This document shows positions 1 to 11,307 of a DNA stretch of 64,000 nt, piece by piece. A program made the translations under genes and the position numbers. The notes under the pieces were generated by a model. The model made no database searches, was not told where the DNA came from, and saw only the letters and a list, made by a program, of their open reading frames with translations. This DNA comes from Henckelia pumila (Eukaryota > Streptophyta > Magnoliopsida > Lamiales > Gesneriaceae): assembly GCF_033568475.1 (NCBI RefSeq), contig NC_133122.1:157287361-157351360 (forward strand), given 5' to 3'. Numbering within the stretch: the first letter of the stretch is position 1; each line of letters starts with the position of its first letter.

Positions 1-1010
1 ATTCTGTTTTTTTGTTTTGCACGCGCGCGAGACCTATTCCGTGCGCACGCGCCTGTTCTGGCATTAGACTTGTTCCGAAAAGTCCTTGTTTTGAAAGGAA
101 ATTAATTGGTATGGGTTCAGGACCATATAAATAGAAGATATATCATATTTTTGGGGGTTCCGAAGTTCCATAAGACAGAGAGATTGCACAAGGGAGAAGG
201 CGGCTGCTGTAGGCTTGGGACAGAAGATTTCTTTTCTTTCTTTTGTTCTTTTTTCTTAATTTTTGTTTAATTATTGTTTTCAATTATTGAGTAGTTTGTT
301 TTCAACCAAGACGGCCTAATTGGGCCGAACAAATTTATGCAAAAAACTTGGATGTTTATTTGGGATTTTTCAGAGTTGATTTTATTTTATTGATTGTCAG
401 ATTTATATTTGTCTTGTGAATAGTCTGATCAACTGTTTGCTTGCATGCTAATCGATTCCAAGTCGACAGAGGAGGTTTGATTTCGATCACTTTGATAATC
501 AACACATGGTAAAACCGACTAGAAATAAAATTCGGTTTCAGTGTGCGGTTTGGGTGTAAACTGAATTTTCATAAATATTTAATGCATTCAAATTTGATTA
601 GAGTTACGAAAGATTAGTTCATCAACATTTGAATAGGTTTGATTGTTCTAGAAATAGACCTTTGAACAAGTTAGGAGAATTCCCGTGATTTAAGATTAAA
701 TTTGAGTCCTGAATCGGCTACATGTTACATGATTTGTTTGGTACCTACGTGTGTCTTGGTTCTCTTGTTTTAATTAAATTTTCTTTTCAACTATTTTAAT
801 TCTTATTTTTAAGCAGTTTTTATTATAAATTCTTATTTTATTTAAATCAAATTGCTTTTTATGAATCTTTTCTAGATTAATCTAAATAATTAATTCTTGA
901 GAATTTACTGCAGTCCCTGTGGGATCGATACTTGGACTCCCAGTCCACTTTACTATTACTTGACCTGGTGTGCTTGCCTGTAGATTTTTATCAAACCGAT
1001 TTTTGTGGTC
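1..1010 (+). mobile_element. 3' part of an LTR (Ty3/gypsy Athila/Tat-like), cut by window start
   Basis: The segment begins in GC-rich tracts (positions 20-55). A TATA-like ATATAAATAG follows at about 125-134, then an AT-rich leader. It closes with the phrase typical of many plant LTR ends (GTCCCTGTGGGATCGATAC at about 913-931, then 'gacctggtgtgcttgcctgtag' near 961-982). The right edge is placed near 1005-1010, where the sequence changes to the 3' end of another element. No coding sequence is visible. Lineage is inferred from the end motif only and a copia origin is not excluded. Confidence 0.55.
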
Positions 1011-1079
1011 AAGAGCCTCTATTGTTGGAGTTTGATCGGCCAAATTTCGAGGAAGAAATTCTTTTTAAGGAGGGTAGAT
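1011..1079 (+). mobile_element. 3' untranslated remnant and polypurine tract of a Tekay-type element
   Basis: The sequence 'ttcgaggaagaaattctt' followed by the purine run AAGGAGGGTAGA (about 1068-1079) is the usual 3' end of Tekay/Del chromoviruses just before the 3' LTR, which starts TGTAAC at 1080. The upstream coding part is not in the window, because another LTR sits directly to the left. Confidence 0.6.
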
Positions 1080-2156
1080 TGTAACGTCGAAAAATCCATA
1101 AATCTACTCACGAGTATTAAAGTGATTTTAAATAAATTTTAAATTAGTTTATTTTATATATTTTTGAATTAAAAAATTGTGTTTAATTAAATGTGTTTAT
1201 GTGATGTATTAATGATTTAAAAGTTGTGTTTAAAGATTTTGTTCTATGTATATTTCATGAGATTTTATGTTTCAAAAATGAGTTTTTTAGTTTTTCAAAG
1301 TATATGTTTGCATGTTGTGTTAAAGGATTTAATGTTATGCAAATTTCTCGGTGTTTAATGGTTGCAAGTTAGTTTGATTATTTTCAGATTTGGGATTAAT
1401 TATAGACTGAGGGAAACAAGACTAGCCACGAACGAGGTTAAACAAATATTTTTATTTATTTTAATTTTAATGTTGGTGCAATTCTATATTAATAATCGAG
1501 AGAAGAAAATTTAAAAAGTCAAGCTTGGAGACTAATGGGCCGATTTCTATTCCCATTAGTCTATATGGAGTTGGCGTTCAAAACTTCACATACTCTTTTT
1601 CTCTTCCAACGCCACCTACTCCATTTTCCTGTCCCATAGATCTCTCTTTCCAAAATCTGCACCATGGAAGAAGAAGACTCTCAATCTCGTTCGTGCAAGG
1701 CTATATCGCTATCGAGGCACCAATTAATCACAACCTACAGTGATCAAGAAAGTATTAAACGCTTTTGAAACTACCATTCGAGAATATATGTATTTTTATA
1801 TAAAAAAAATTGTATGTTGATGTATATGTAATGTATATTGCATTGATTTTAAGAGATTTTTAAAAGCATGTTGTAGAATTATGATACGTGAATTGTTCTT
1901 GACGTTTGGTGTAAAGATTTTTTAGATTGAAGAGAAAAGATGTTAGAATCTCAGTACTTTGGTGTATGTAGTTTGAATGTAAAGTTTTGGTGCAAATATT
2001 TTGAAGATGATTGATTTTGATGAATCATTTTCGAGTTCCTGATTATGTTTTGAGAGTTTGCATCTTTTTAAGGGTTTCAAAGAGTTAAATATGATTTTGG
2101 TTGATGATCGATGTTTTTTTATGTGTTTTTGGTTCAATCTTGGGATGTAATTGTTT

Positions 2157-2469
2157 GTAAAAATTACTTTTTTGGTCCTGTATGTTTGTCACTTTGCGAT
2201 TAAAGTCCTTTATATTTTCAGATTTCAATTTTAGTCTGCTATCTTTATTTTTTTGGCAATTTTAGTCCTTTTTTCGATGTGGCGCTGACGTGGCACCAAT
2301 TCAGTGCTGATGTAGAGATGATATGTACAGTTCCACGTAAGCATTTTTAAATAAAAAGGATCGAAATTGCCAAAAATCGGAACATGTAGAACTAAAACTG
2401 AAATATGAAAATATAGTGGACCAAAATCGCAAAGTGACAAACATACAGGACCAAATTTGCAATTTTCCC
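2157..2469. mobile_element. MULE-type MITE with 9-bp TSD
   Basis: A 313-bp non-coding element with terminal inverted repeats of roughly 80 bp. Both ends, read inward, contain TTTGGTCCTGTATGTTTG and TCACTTTGCGATT. It is flanked by the 9-bp direct repeat TAATTGTTT (2148-2156 and 2470-2478). A 9-bp duplication plus long inverted repeats starting with G is diagnostic of Mutator-like elements. It has no coding capacity and would depend on an autonomous MULE elsewhere. Confidence 0.8.
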
Positions 2470-2647
2470 TAATTGTTTTAAAAAAAGAGTATCTTGATGT
2501 GTTTCCAAGTTTTTTTCATGGTTGGATGTTGATTGGAATGCATTTGAAAGAGTTTGGTGCGTGCAAATTTGGAGCAGGCCGTGTATAAATGTTTTTGCAC
2601 AACCCCTGCCAGGAGGCACGCGAGCCTGCCCCCCTGCGTGGGCTAGA

Positions 2648-2714
2648 CAGGAATTATATATATATATATATATATATATATCCTTCAAATTTAGGGTCCT
2701 AAATTCACTTTAAT

Positions 2715-2749
<35 letters not shown>

Positions 2750-2784
2750 TTCAAATTTAGGGTCCTAAATTCACTTTAATGGTC
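2648..2784. repeat. Duplicated TA microsatellite plus flank
   Basis: A (TA)n tract followed by 'tccttcaaatttagggtcct...tttaatgg' occurs twice in tandem, the first tract at about 2656-2680 and the second at about 2717-2746. The second copy of the flank is identical over about 40 bp, indicating a recent local duplication involving the microsatellite. Confidence 0.75.
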
Positions 2785-3910
2785 TTTTAATGAATCTTAA
2801 GCATTTTTGAGATGTCTGTATAGGAAAAGTTTCAAGTTTTGATGTCAAGAACGAAATGAAGACTCACGTAGATCAGTTTAGTTATGTAATGCATTATATG
2901 CTAGTATGTTCTTTAGAAAGCTATGTTTCTTCTGAAAATTAAAGAATTAAATGTTATGAAATTTTAATGGGCGTGTTTATCTTTATTTTATTTAGCATGC
3001 ATGATTTTTTAAGTATGAAAGATTTCAAAGATCTTGACATATCGAGTTTCAAGTTATTTTCAAGGTTCATGATGACATGATTATTTTTATGATATTTTTA
3101 TGTGTGTTTCATGAACAATAAGAAATTTTATGATGAAAATGTTTTATGATGATAATGATAAAGTTATGCGAAAGTTTATGACGATGATGTTTATGATGAG
3201 AAAGCATGATAAATTTTACAAAGATATGATGATGAATGATATTATGTATGCATGTAAATATTTTTATGTCTTTTGTGGACTTGTGGTTGCAAATACAGAA
3301 TTGGTGCCCCGAGATGAGCTCCGGGTTGGTCCTTTCCAAAAAATGAAATTTTAAGCGGCACAAGGCCGAGACGGTACGCATATTTACAGAAGGCTGGTTT
3401 GGGATATACCAAAAATATGTTTGTTGAACAACGACCGTGATCATGGGATCCTAGAGCTTTCATGGTTGCCACATTTACACATTTTTTATCACCCAAAATG
3501 AAGAATTTTTTATATATGTCTTTATGCATGATGTTTATGTTCAAGTCTCGCACGTCCAAAGCATGATGATTTTATTATTTATTATCTATGTAATGAATGT
3601 TTGTTGCTGAGTCTTTACACTCACTATACTTGTATGGTGCATATGTAAAAGAAGAAATTAATTATTTAAAAGTTTATCATGGGGCCGAATAGTCGAAAAG
3701 GCGAGAAGAGTTTGCATGGCATGGAAGTCCGAGAACCTTATGTCAAGCATGTCCACGAAGCTTAGACATTTTATTAATGTTATGCATGTTTATTTAACTC
3801 ATGTTTTAGTAGGTCATTTTAAGATCAAATCATGTTATAAATACGTTATTTATTGATTGCATATTTTACATTTACAGGTTTTGCATGTGTGAGGGAGTTT
3901 TGTCGTTCCC

Positions 3911-4323
3911 GGCAGTGTTTGGTACAAGAGATAAGATTATTGAATGATTAGTAAATGAATGATAAAAGATATGATATATAAGAATTGGTAGTTTGCGTTG
4001 AAAATAATATTATGTTTGGTTTGAATTTTAGGAATAATATTAAGTAATGGTTTAAAATTCTTTTAAAATACCCTTTATATTTTATTGAATAATTAAATTA
4101 ATACCTAATTTTAGGTTGGAGAGAAATGGGTATTCATGAAATTTATGTTAATGATAAAGACAAGGATGAGTTATACTAGGTTGGGGTGAAGGGTTTATTT
4201 AACCCACTATAATACCACTTTGTCCTTCCTAGAATAGATTTGGTTGTTTTAATAAAAATCTTATCATACAATGGATTACATCGAACTCACACACAAACCT
4301 ACCTAATCTCTTGTACCAAACAT
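3911..4323. mobile_element. MITE with GTGTTTGGTACAAGAGAT inverted termini
   Basis: The left end (GTGTTTGGTACAAGAGATAAG from about 3914) is matched in inverted orientation by the right end (ATCTCTTGTACCAAACAT, about 4305-4322). The roughly 410-bp interior is AT-rich and non-coding. A convincing target-site duplication was not found, so the superfamily (PIF/Harbinger, hAT or other) is left open. Confidence 0.65.
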
Positions 4324-5900
4324 TTCCTGATAGTTTAAGCGTGTTTTGAACATTGATATTTTGAGTTGTTTTGATTGAACTTAATTTTGCGCATGATACT
4401 TTGTACCTACGAGCACGATGCATATTTACAAAAAAAAAAAAAAAAAGTATTCCGAATTTTTTCGCATGCATGGGGGAGTTTGATGTGTCCATATTTTCCT
4501 ATGTTTAATTGTTATAATTTGTTATAATTCGATGCATTTTAAAAGATAAATTTTGTTTTGTAGTTATTAATCATTGTATATGATTTGATATAGGAAAAAA
4601 GAAGAAATGGAACTAAAGATAGAAGAAAGAGCCGAGATAAGAGAAGAATTACAAAGCAGCAATGATCAGAAAATCATATTTAATTTTAGATAAGTTTAAA
4701 TCTGATCTTCACCGTTCATAATAAATTTCAAGATGTTTTGAAGCAGTTGTCCAAATTTCAGCTCAATCCGACGGTTAGATTGTGAGATATGATTTTTTGA
4801 AAATTGTCGCGCGCTGCAAATAACACATGCGAGAGGCATGCGCGCCATCCCGATTTATACGCGCGCCCGCGCCATCCTTGGACGTGAAAAGAAGTGAAAA
4901 TTCGTAGCTTAAGCGTGCCCGCGCTGTTCCGTAGGCGCGCCCGCGCTGCTCTGTGCGAGAAATTGGCCGATTTTTGTAACTTTAAAACACTCGATTTGTC
5001 GGGCTTTCTTTGACGGGCTTCGAGGACATATAAAAGAGATTTCAAAGACACAATAGAGGGGATTCAGGAGGGTATCGAACGCAGAAGAGATTTGGGATAC
5101 GGCTACAGACACAGAGAATTCATCTGGCGGCTAAGCTTTATCTTTCTTGTTCTTAGTTTTTAATTTTCTAGTTTTTATTCTTGGTTAAGGAAGACGAACC
5201 CTTGATTTTATTTATCTTGTGAGATTCAGATTTTCATTGTTTGATTTTATTTGCGTATCAAGAGTTGTTCTGAATTGATTGCCATGCTTGTGTGTGAGAT
5301 TATAAGGCCTGTGATTTTGCTATACAATCTAATATTAAATTAGAATTTAAATCCATAATTATTTGAATCATCTAATTTGCGAAGCAACTACAATTAATAA
5401 TCATCCGCTTGTGAGTTTATGAATTGTAGGGATAACAATTGACTAGGCTAAATACATCCGCTTGTGTATGTGTTGTCTAGATTCATCAGTTTTGCTAGTT
5501 TGAATGCTACCGTGGGTTTAAATCTAATCGCTTGTATTGGATTAATTCATTGTTAAGGGTTAACTTAGAACGCTTGTGTCTAGTTAACTACAATTTAGGT
5601 GAAACAGGAATTAAATTTCCAATGGTGAATATTCAATGAGAATTAATTATTTTTAGGGAATCGATGATCGAATGAATAATTTCAAGGGTGTAGTCGACTG
5701 ATACCAAGACTTGAAAGAATTTATTTTGATTTATTTTAATTTATTAGTAGTTATTTTTTTAAAATCCAAATATCCCTTTTATTTATTTTCAGTATTTTTA
5801 AGAGCACAAATAAATTTCACTTTCCTTGTGGGAACGATCCCTACTCTCGCTACTACATGTTTATTTAGTTAATTTGAGTTAGGTTAATTTGGGCGTGACA
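4324..5900 (+). mobile_element. Truncated retrotransposon end: polypurine tract plus LTR (Athila/Tat-like)
   Basis: About 150 bp of 3' untranslated sequence ends in the purine run TGGGGGAGT (4471-4479), followed by an LTR starting TGATGTGTCC at 4481. The LTR has GC-rich alternating tracts (about 4806-4965), a TATA-like ATATAAAAGAG at about 5029, several 'cgcttgtg' repeats (5400-5580), a GGGAACGATCCCTACTC block near 5831-5847, and a terminus GTGACA at 5900. Internal coding sequence and 5' LTR are absent. The left junction is hidden by the MITE at 3911-4323 and no target duplication was found. Confidence 0.6.
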
Positions 5901-6288
5901 CGACTAAGCGCTACCAACTACATTCAATGAGATAGGTCTCAAGTTGGACAAGGAAAGAAGGTCGAGGCAGAGTTAGAGGCGGAACCAATGACCGTTTGTG
6001 GAGGTTTATCTATTTTGTTTATGTTTTTTCATTAGGCTTCTAGATAAATTTTTCAATATGATTGTATTTAACTGATATGTTTCAGTTTTCCGGTAGTATA
6101 CTGCAGGTTTGATGTTGTTTTATCTTTCATTATGCTTTTGTAGTCATGTTATGATTACGTTTATAATTTTAAGTTAAGAACATGCTAATCAAGTAATTAG
6201 TAGGTGATCCATGTTGGGTTGCTACAATATATGTATATATATTTGTTATATATATGTGTGTGTGTGTCTATATATAAATATATATATA

Positions 6289-6415
6289 TCTCTTGTTGCA
6301 GGTCTTGTTGCCCTTATCATTATTGTTATTCATTCTAAATCTTGTATATATATATATATCAAGATTTAGAATGAATAACAATAATGATAAGGGCAACAAG
6401 AACTGCAACAAGAGA
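6289..6415. repeat. 56-bp inverted repeat (hairpin) with TA loop
   Basis: Arm 6289-6344 and arm 6360-6415 are reverse complements at 55 of 56 positions, separated by a 15-nt alternating TA loop. RNA from either strand would fold into a near-perfect hairpin. It lies just beyond the 3' end of the decayed copia polyprotein and next to simple TG/TA repeats. It does not match a microRNA I recognise. Confidence 0.9.
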
Positions 6416-6539
6416 TTAACGTGGTCTAATGAAAATCGCTTCCATCCACGAGATCACTACTATTGTTCAAAATACATTATCTTCGGTTCTTACCTTCCTT
6501 ACTTGAACTATTTCAGAATCAATCAGATCTCAAATAAAC

Positions 6540-7815
6540 TATAACATAACATTTGTGAGTTTCACTCTTTCATAGAACACTTGATGTTTTGATAGGTGTA
6601 TTGCACTTTGACTATTGAAACAGGCAGTTACACTCTTTTCTTCATGTCCAAGGTCCCTTACAAAGCCATTTAAACACATTTTTTCCGACATAACTTCAAT
6701 AATTGGCATGTATTCTTCTCTGCTGTGGACAGGACCACAAAGGCTATAACATGGCTTTCCAACTAATGGTATTACCCAACAAGGCGAATACAAATCATCA
6801 TCGACTTTCTTGTATCGATACTTCCTATAAAATCTGCATCCACAAATCCTTGAAGTATTTAAGACCTTTATCCATTGTTTTTAAACCTCAATCCATGTCA
6901 AGAGTGCCCTTTAACATGTCCACAATGCATTTAAGTGCCTTCCAGTGAGCTTCCCCGGGATTGGCCATAAATGTACTCACAAGGATCATATATTACAAGT
7001 GTGGACTTGTACAAATCATAGTGTACATGAGGCTACCAAATCAAGTAGCATAAGGTATGGAATTCATGTGAGTCATCTTTCAGTGGTTTGAGCAGCTCGT
7101 GCACTCTACAACTTGAAATAGTGACCAGTAGGAGTCTATATACTATTTTAGCATCACTCATGCCTAATTTTTCCAAAATATTTATCAAATAGTCTTGTTG
7201 TGATAGAAACAATTATATTCGTCACAAGGACCTTTTTAACCGGTCTTAAATTTGTCATTTGGAACTCTTGATTGTGTTCATTCTTCAACATGTCTGTCTG
7301 AGGCATATCTTGACTTACTAAAAGCTTCATTACATATAGTAGAAGATATATCAGCATTCTATAATATTTAAGTTCCTTCATGCATACACACCAATCGTGA
7401 TCACTTCAAACAATGTTGTGGGATATCATTAAGACATCTACTGTAAATTGTAAATTTAATGAGCAGAACGAGGCTTCATGTCCTTTATCCTCGAATCCTA
7501 AGGTTGAATCATATAAATTATATCTTCTAGTTCCACACGAAGGAAGGTCATCTTAACATCTAGTTGCTCTAATTATAGATCATTCCTTGTCATAATATAT
7601 ACATTTATACACAGATCTTATAGACTTGTGTTTGACAACGGGGGAAGAGATTTCATGGTAAGCTATACCTTCTACATGAGGGAATCCCTTCATTACCAGT
7701 TGTTCCTAAAACCTTGGTTTTTCTATCCCAAGTATCTCTTCCTTTCTTTTGTATATCCACTTGGAATCAATCCCCTTTTGATTATTTGACCTCAAAATCT
7801 CCGACCGTACTGATC
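6540..7815 (-). pseudogene. Ty1/copia polyprotein remnant (reverse transcriptase to RNase H)
   Basis: Reading the minus strand, the sequence near 7815-7620 resembles the start of copia reverse transcriptase (KWIYKRKEEILG, then KPRF, KGFPHVEGIAYHE and SPVVKH). Around 7280-7240 it gives FQMTNLRPVKKVL, like the copia FxMKDLGxxxxIL segment. Around 6720-6560 it gives the RNase H part (GFVRDLGHE, then SQSAIHLSKHQVF). Stops and frameshifts break it throughout, so no functional product is expected. Integrase, gag and both LTRs were not identified. Confidence 0.75.
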
Positions 7816-8546
7816 CGTTCATCTTATTACTAATAATTGCTAGACTATAACAAACTAGGGTTAACATTGCCATGTCAACAAGAGTTGAATCTCAACTATT
7901 TTCCTTAGGTAAAAGACAATTATGAAATTTAGCATAAGCATTCCCAATAATCTCCACAGATCTAAGGAATTATGAATATCAAAAATTCATATGGATCTAA
8001 ACATCCTTTTAAAGTAACATTAACGGGCTAAGTACCTAAGCACGACAGGCTTACAGAACTATCATATATACCTCAGGATCCACAATATCCCATTACCTAA
8101 GTACAAGTCTATACTCATCGGACTTGATGGTATCATCTTCTAATATTGATCCACTGCGGCTCATGCTTATCCTGAAAGGCTTAATCAATTTAGGCAATGA
8201 CTAAGCAGTTCTCAATCACTTAGAACTTACACTGCTGATAAACAAACTCACATTACTAAGTCCATTTCACTTATCTCTGACATAGTCAGACAATAATTAA
8301 TAGTAATCATTGGCGCCGATTCTGTACCAGTCTGGATTCTATTAAAAAAGTTGTTCATGTTCAATAAAAAATGAACATTACATCGCATACTGAGCCCTAG
8401 ACTAATTCCAATCAAAGAATTATCCACTACCTTTGATAATCTATCACAAGAATACCTCATTCCATATCTCTGATGAAGTCAGACGATAATCTAAATGATC
8501 ACTGGTATTAATCTGTCCACATACTAAATTTATCCATATAGTTAAA
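7816..8546. other. Degenerate repeat sequence, no gene recognised
   Basis: This continues upstream (minus strand) of the copia remnant. A phrase of the type TCTCTGAYRWAGTCAGACRATAA occurs at about 8274 and 8467, and again past the inserted LTR at about 10150. This suggests old diverged repeats interrupted by the solo LTR at 8547. No coding signature was found. Confidence 0.4.
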
Positions 8547-10046
8547 TGTAGTGACCCGCGTCGTGATCACCTACTAATCAGAACTTAAGCATGCAATAAT
8601 CAATAAAATAATCTTTAATCAGAGTAACTGCGGAATCTTAAAATAAAATAATATCAGGTAGGAAAAACCTAGTGGTCAACCCTGATATCCAGCCTTAGTC
8701 ACCACCTAACCTCCCTGTCCTCGGGAGAACTACCTGCAACTGCCCCATGGAATAGGGCATCCAGCCAACAGAAAATAACCAGAAGTGAGCCTAACAAGAT
8801 CAGTACGAGAGTATAAGTATACGGTGTTATGTGTGCATGTATGCAAGTGAACTGGGTACCAAGACTCTCAGGTCAAGAAACAAGCTCAAAGACCGGGCCC
8901 AGGGTATATAGCACGATGCGCCGTCGCATCAGGAGGTGGCTCATATACCCAGTGGATAATGGTGACCTGATACTAGTATATATGTCCAACCATCACGGTG
9001 ACCTGACATAAGACTTACGAATCCAACCATCCACAACTCGTAGGGTGAGCGCCCTACTACATGATACCTCTAAGGTAAAATCTCAATATGCTCATGTATA
9101 CAACATACAGTCATGACATGCTGTATATAAAGGCATATAAAACATGCAATCACATAATCCATGCAAACACATAATACATGCATACTCAATCTGGATATCT
9201 CGAATAATACTTCCGTACCTTTCTAAGGCTGATCCTAGAAGCTCACATCTAGGTCCAAGCCTACCATGCAACACTACAGTATAAATACCCATGCATTACC
9301 TAGCATGACAAACATCACCTACTAGGCTCTAAAAGCCTTAATTAAACTATAGCCTACTCCCTATTTACTATAGGGAACCAAAGCCATACCTTCGTCCGTC
9401 GTCAGCCTGCTGATGACGCATGCCCCAGAGCCTGGGCATAGCCTAGTTACGACCCCTGGACGCCTTGACAGAGCTCCACCTCCTCGCTGCTACTGCGGAC
9501 ATTGTCCGCTATAAAAATATAATATTTCCTACTCCAACTCTTAAAGAAAAAGTCCCGAAGCCCTTAAAATAGAGCCATTACCAGGAGAGGAGAGGAAATT
9601 GATATTCCAAAATGAGAGCCTCGGAGCCCTTTTTATAGGCCTGGGTTCGAAGGCTCCGAACCAGGCATGATTCCCACGTGTAGAGTGTATTTTTGACACC
9701 TCCATCTGGCGGGATTTCGGACGGTCCGAACTGGGTTCGGAGGGTCCGAATTGCCACTTGTCCGAGCCACTTTTGACACATGTTCTGTACTGAGTTCGGA
9801 GGGCCCGAACTTGGGTTCGGAGGGCCCAAAGTGGTCCATGTGCTCCGAACTGTTTTGGTCCTTCCGAAGTCATTTTTGAACCCCCGGGACCTATCCCACC
9901 ATTTTCGGACGTTCCGGATCTGATTTTTCACTTATTTTCACCAAATAAGGAATCCTTAAACATGTTTTGACACTTTTAAAATTATATGTCATTTTCTAAC
10001 ATGTTTAAAATCACTTAATCTTGTAAAATGGAACCGGGCTACTACA
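8547..10046 (-). mobile_element. Solo LTR of a Tekay-type element, TSD TTAAA
   Basis: 1500 bp bounded by TGTAGTGACCC and GGGCTACTACA, the reverse-complemented form of the LTR ends seen at 30882-32219. It is flanked on both sides by TTAAA (8542-8546 and 10047-10051). Reading the minus strand, a cluster of TCGGA-N3-TCCGA inverted repeats (about 9930-9640) is followed by a TATA-like CCTATAAAAAG (about 9642-9632). There is no internal region, so it arose by LTR-LTR recombination. Small ORFs across the motif cluster are by-products of the repeats. Confidence 0.9.
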
Positions 10047-10800
10047 TTAAATTCCAATAATAAATGCATCACCTATCTGTTCAGAACGACCACTCATTGA
10101 GGAATATCTATTCCAAGAGTATTCTGACAACAAAAATTCTTAGTCTATATCTCTGACGAAGTCAGACGATAACTAATTTCATTTGATAATAAATCTGGTA
10201 TCAAACTATATCTCTTACGAGAGAATCCGAATGACTAATAGTTATTCCCTTTTCTGTGATTGTTGCAAAACCACTAGATTAAGGTAGCTTCCCCCAAACA
10301 CATCCTCCCCCTGAAACACGAAAGGTTACCAGAGTAATGCTGGCATAGGGTCGTGCTTCCTCTCCATCTAGTTTATTCATTTTTTTACAGTCCACATTAC
10401 TTGGTAACAACCTAACAAAGTCTAAACTGAATTAACTGATTTAAGATGACTACCTAGATCAAATCATACAAACTGGTATGAATCATACCCCTGATGAAAC
10501 ACGTCATCCTTGGTACAAACCTTAAAGTCAATAATTTATTGGCACAATCTAGGTAAAACACCCAAATCTAGTCATTCGACAACGCATATAACTCTAATCA
10601 GATTATACAAAAGTAACTTCAGTTGAATTTCAATCAACCAATCACTGGAATAAAATTGTCTAACTTTGAATTCATTTTAAATTCAAAACCAAAAATCAGT
10701 ACAACTTATTACAGTCCCAAAATAACAAAACAGGACAACCAATTAATTTTTACATCAAATCTTGATACAAAACTTACAATCTGACTAAGTGCGGAAATCT
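10047..10800. other. Degenerate sequence, no gene recognised
   Basis: AT-rich sequence flanking the solo LTR, continuing the degenerate repeats of 7816-8546. No ORF, inverted repeat or LTR end was recognised. Confidence 0.35.
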
Positions 10801-11307
10801 TTCATTCCGTCTACTGAACTTGAACGTGAGGTTTCCGTCCGTATTCAGTCAAAGGTCCCCATGGACTGCTGTCGGACCCTCTTCATCACAAGATCTAAAA
10901 GATCTTGCTAATCTACCGGATCCTTCCACTATTGTTGGGTTTCTTATATGGTAGATGAGACAAGATTCTTATGACAATCTCTCCAACTACTAGTGGAGAA
11001 TCTTCAGGGATATCTTCCTTGATCAAAGCTGGATGGACTATAGCTTCTCATGCGCTCTAACCAATCCTGAGAAGTACCTGGAGTTCAAAACTGGATCATC
11101 CCTTCCAGCTCAATCTTGCTGGGATCCACATAAGGCGAGTCTCTGATGCAAATATTGGTGATGACGATCTTGGAAAAGTCTAAGTGTCTTTTTATTCCAA
11201 TTCTTGTCACTGCTATCATCATTGAATCCAATTCGTAATCTACAAGGATAACCCAAATGTCAATACTATATCCCAAAGAAACCTATTGTATGCTCTGATA
11301 CCATAAA
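10801..11307 (-). mobile_element. Internal leader remnant with primer-binding site of a minus-strand element
   Basis: GCTCTGATACCA at 11292-11303 is the reverse complement of TGGTATCAGAGC, the initiator-methionine tRNA primer-binding site. It sits 4 bp inside the LTR at 11308. The sequence to its left is therefore internal 5' leader of a minus-strand element, but no gag-like frame was recognised in it. The element is truncated or non-autonomous. Confidence 0.6.

Larger units (their letters stand above)
1080..6227 (+). mobile_element. Tekay-type 3' LTR, interrupted by nested elements
   Basis: Starts TGTAACGTCG right after a polypurine tract and ends at about 6227 in 'gtaggtgatccatgttgggttgctaca', the 3' terminus style shared by Tekay LTRs. 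Without the nested MITEs (2157-2469, 3911-4323) and the foreign LTR segment (about 4324-5900), about 3 kb of LTR remains, similar in size to the related LTR at 51232-53919. No ORF in it looks real. The joining of the 1080-3910 and 5901-6227 parts into one LTR is inferred from end motifs, not from an alignment. Confidence 0.55.

Noticed and set aside
2522..2713. 63-aa ORF ending in Tyr-Ile repeats
   Set aside because: The tail is translation of a TA microsatellite; the sequence lies inside an LTR.
6289..6415. Hairpin as a known conserved microRNA
   Set aside because: Neither arm matches a conserved plant microRNA that I recognise; kept only as an inverted repeat of unknown role.
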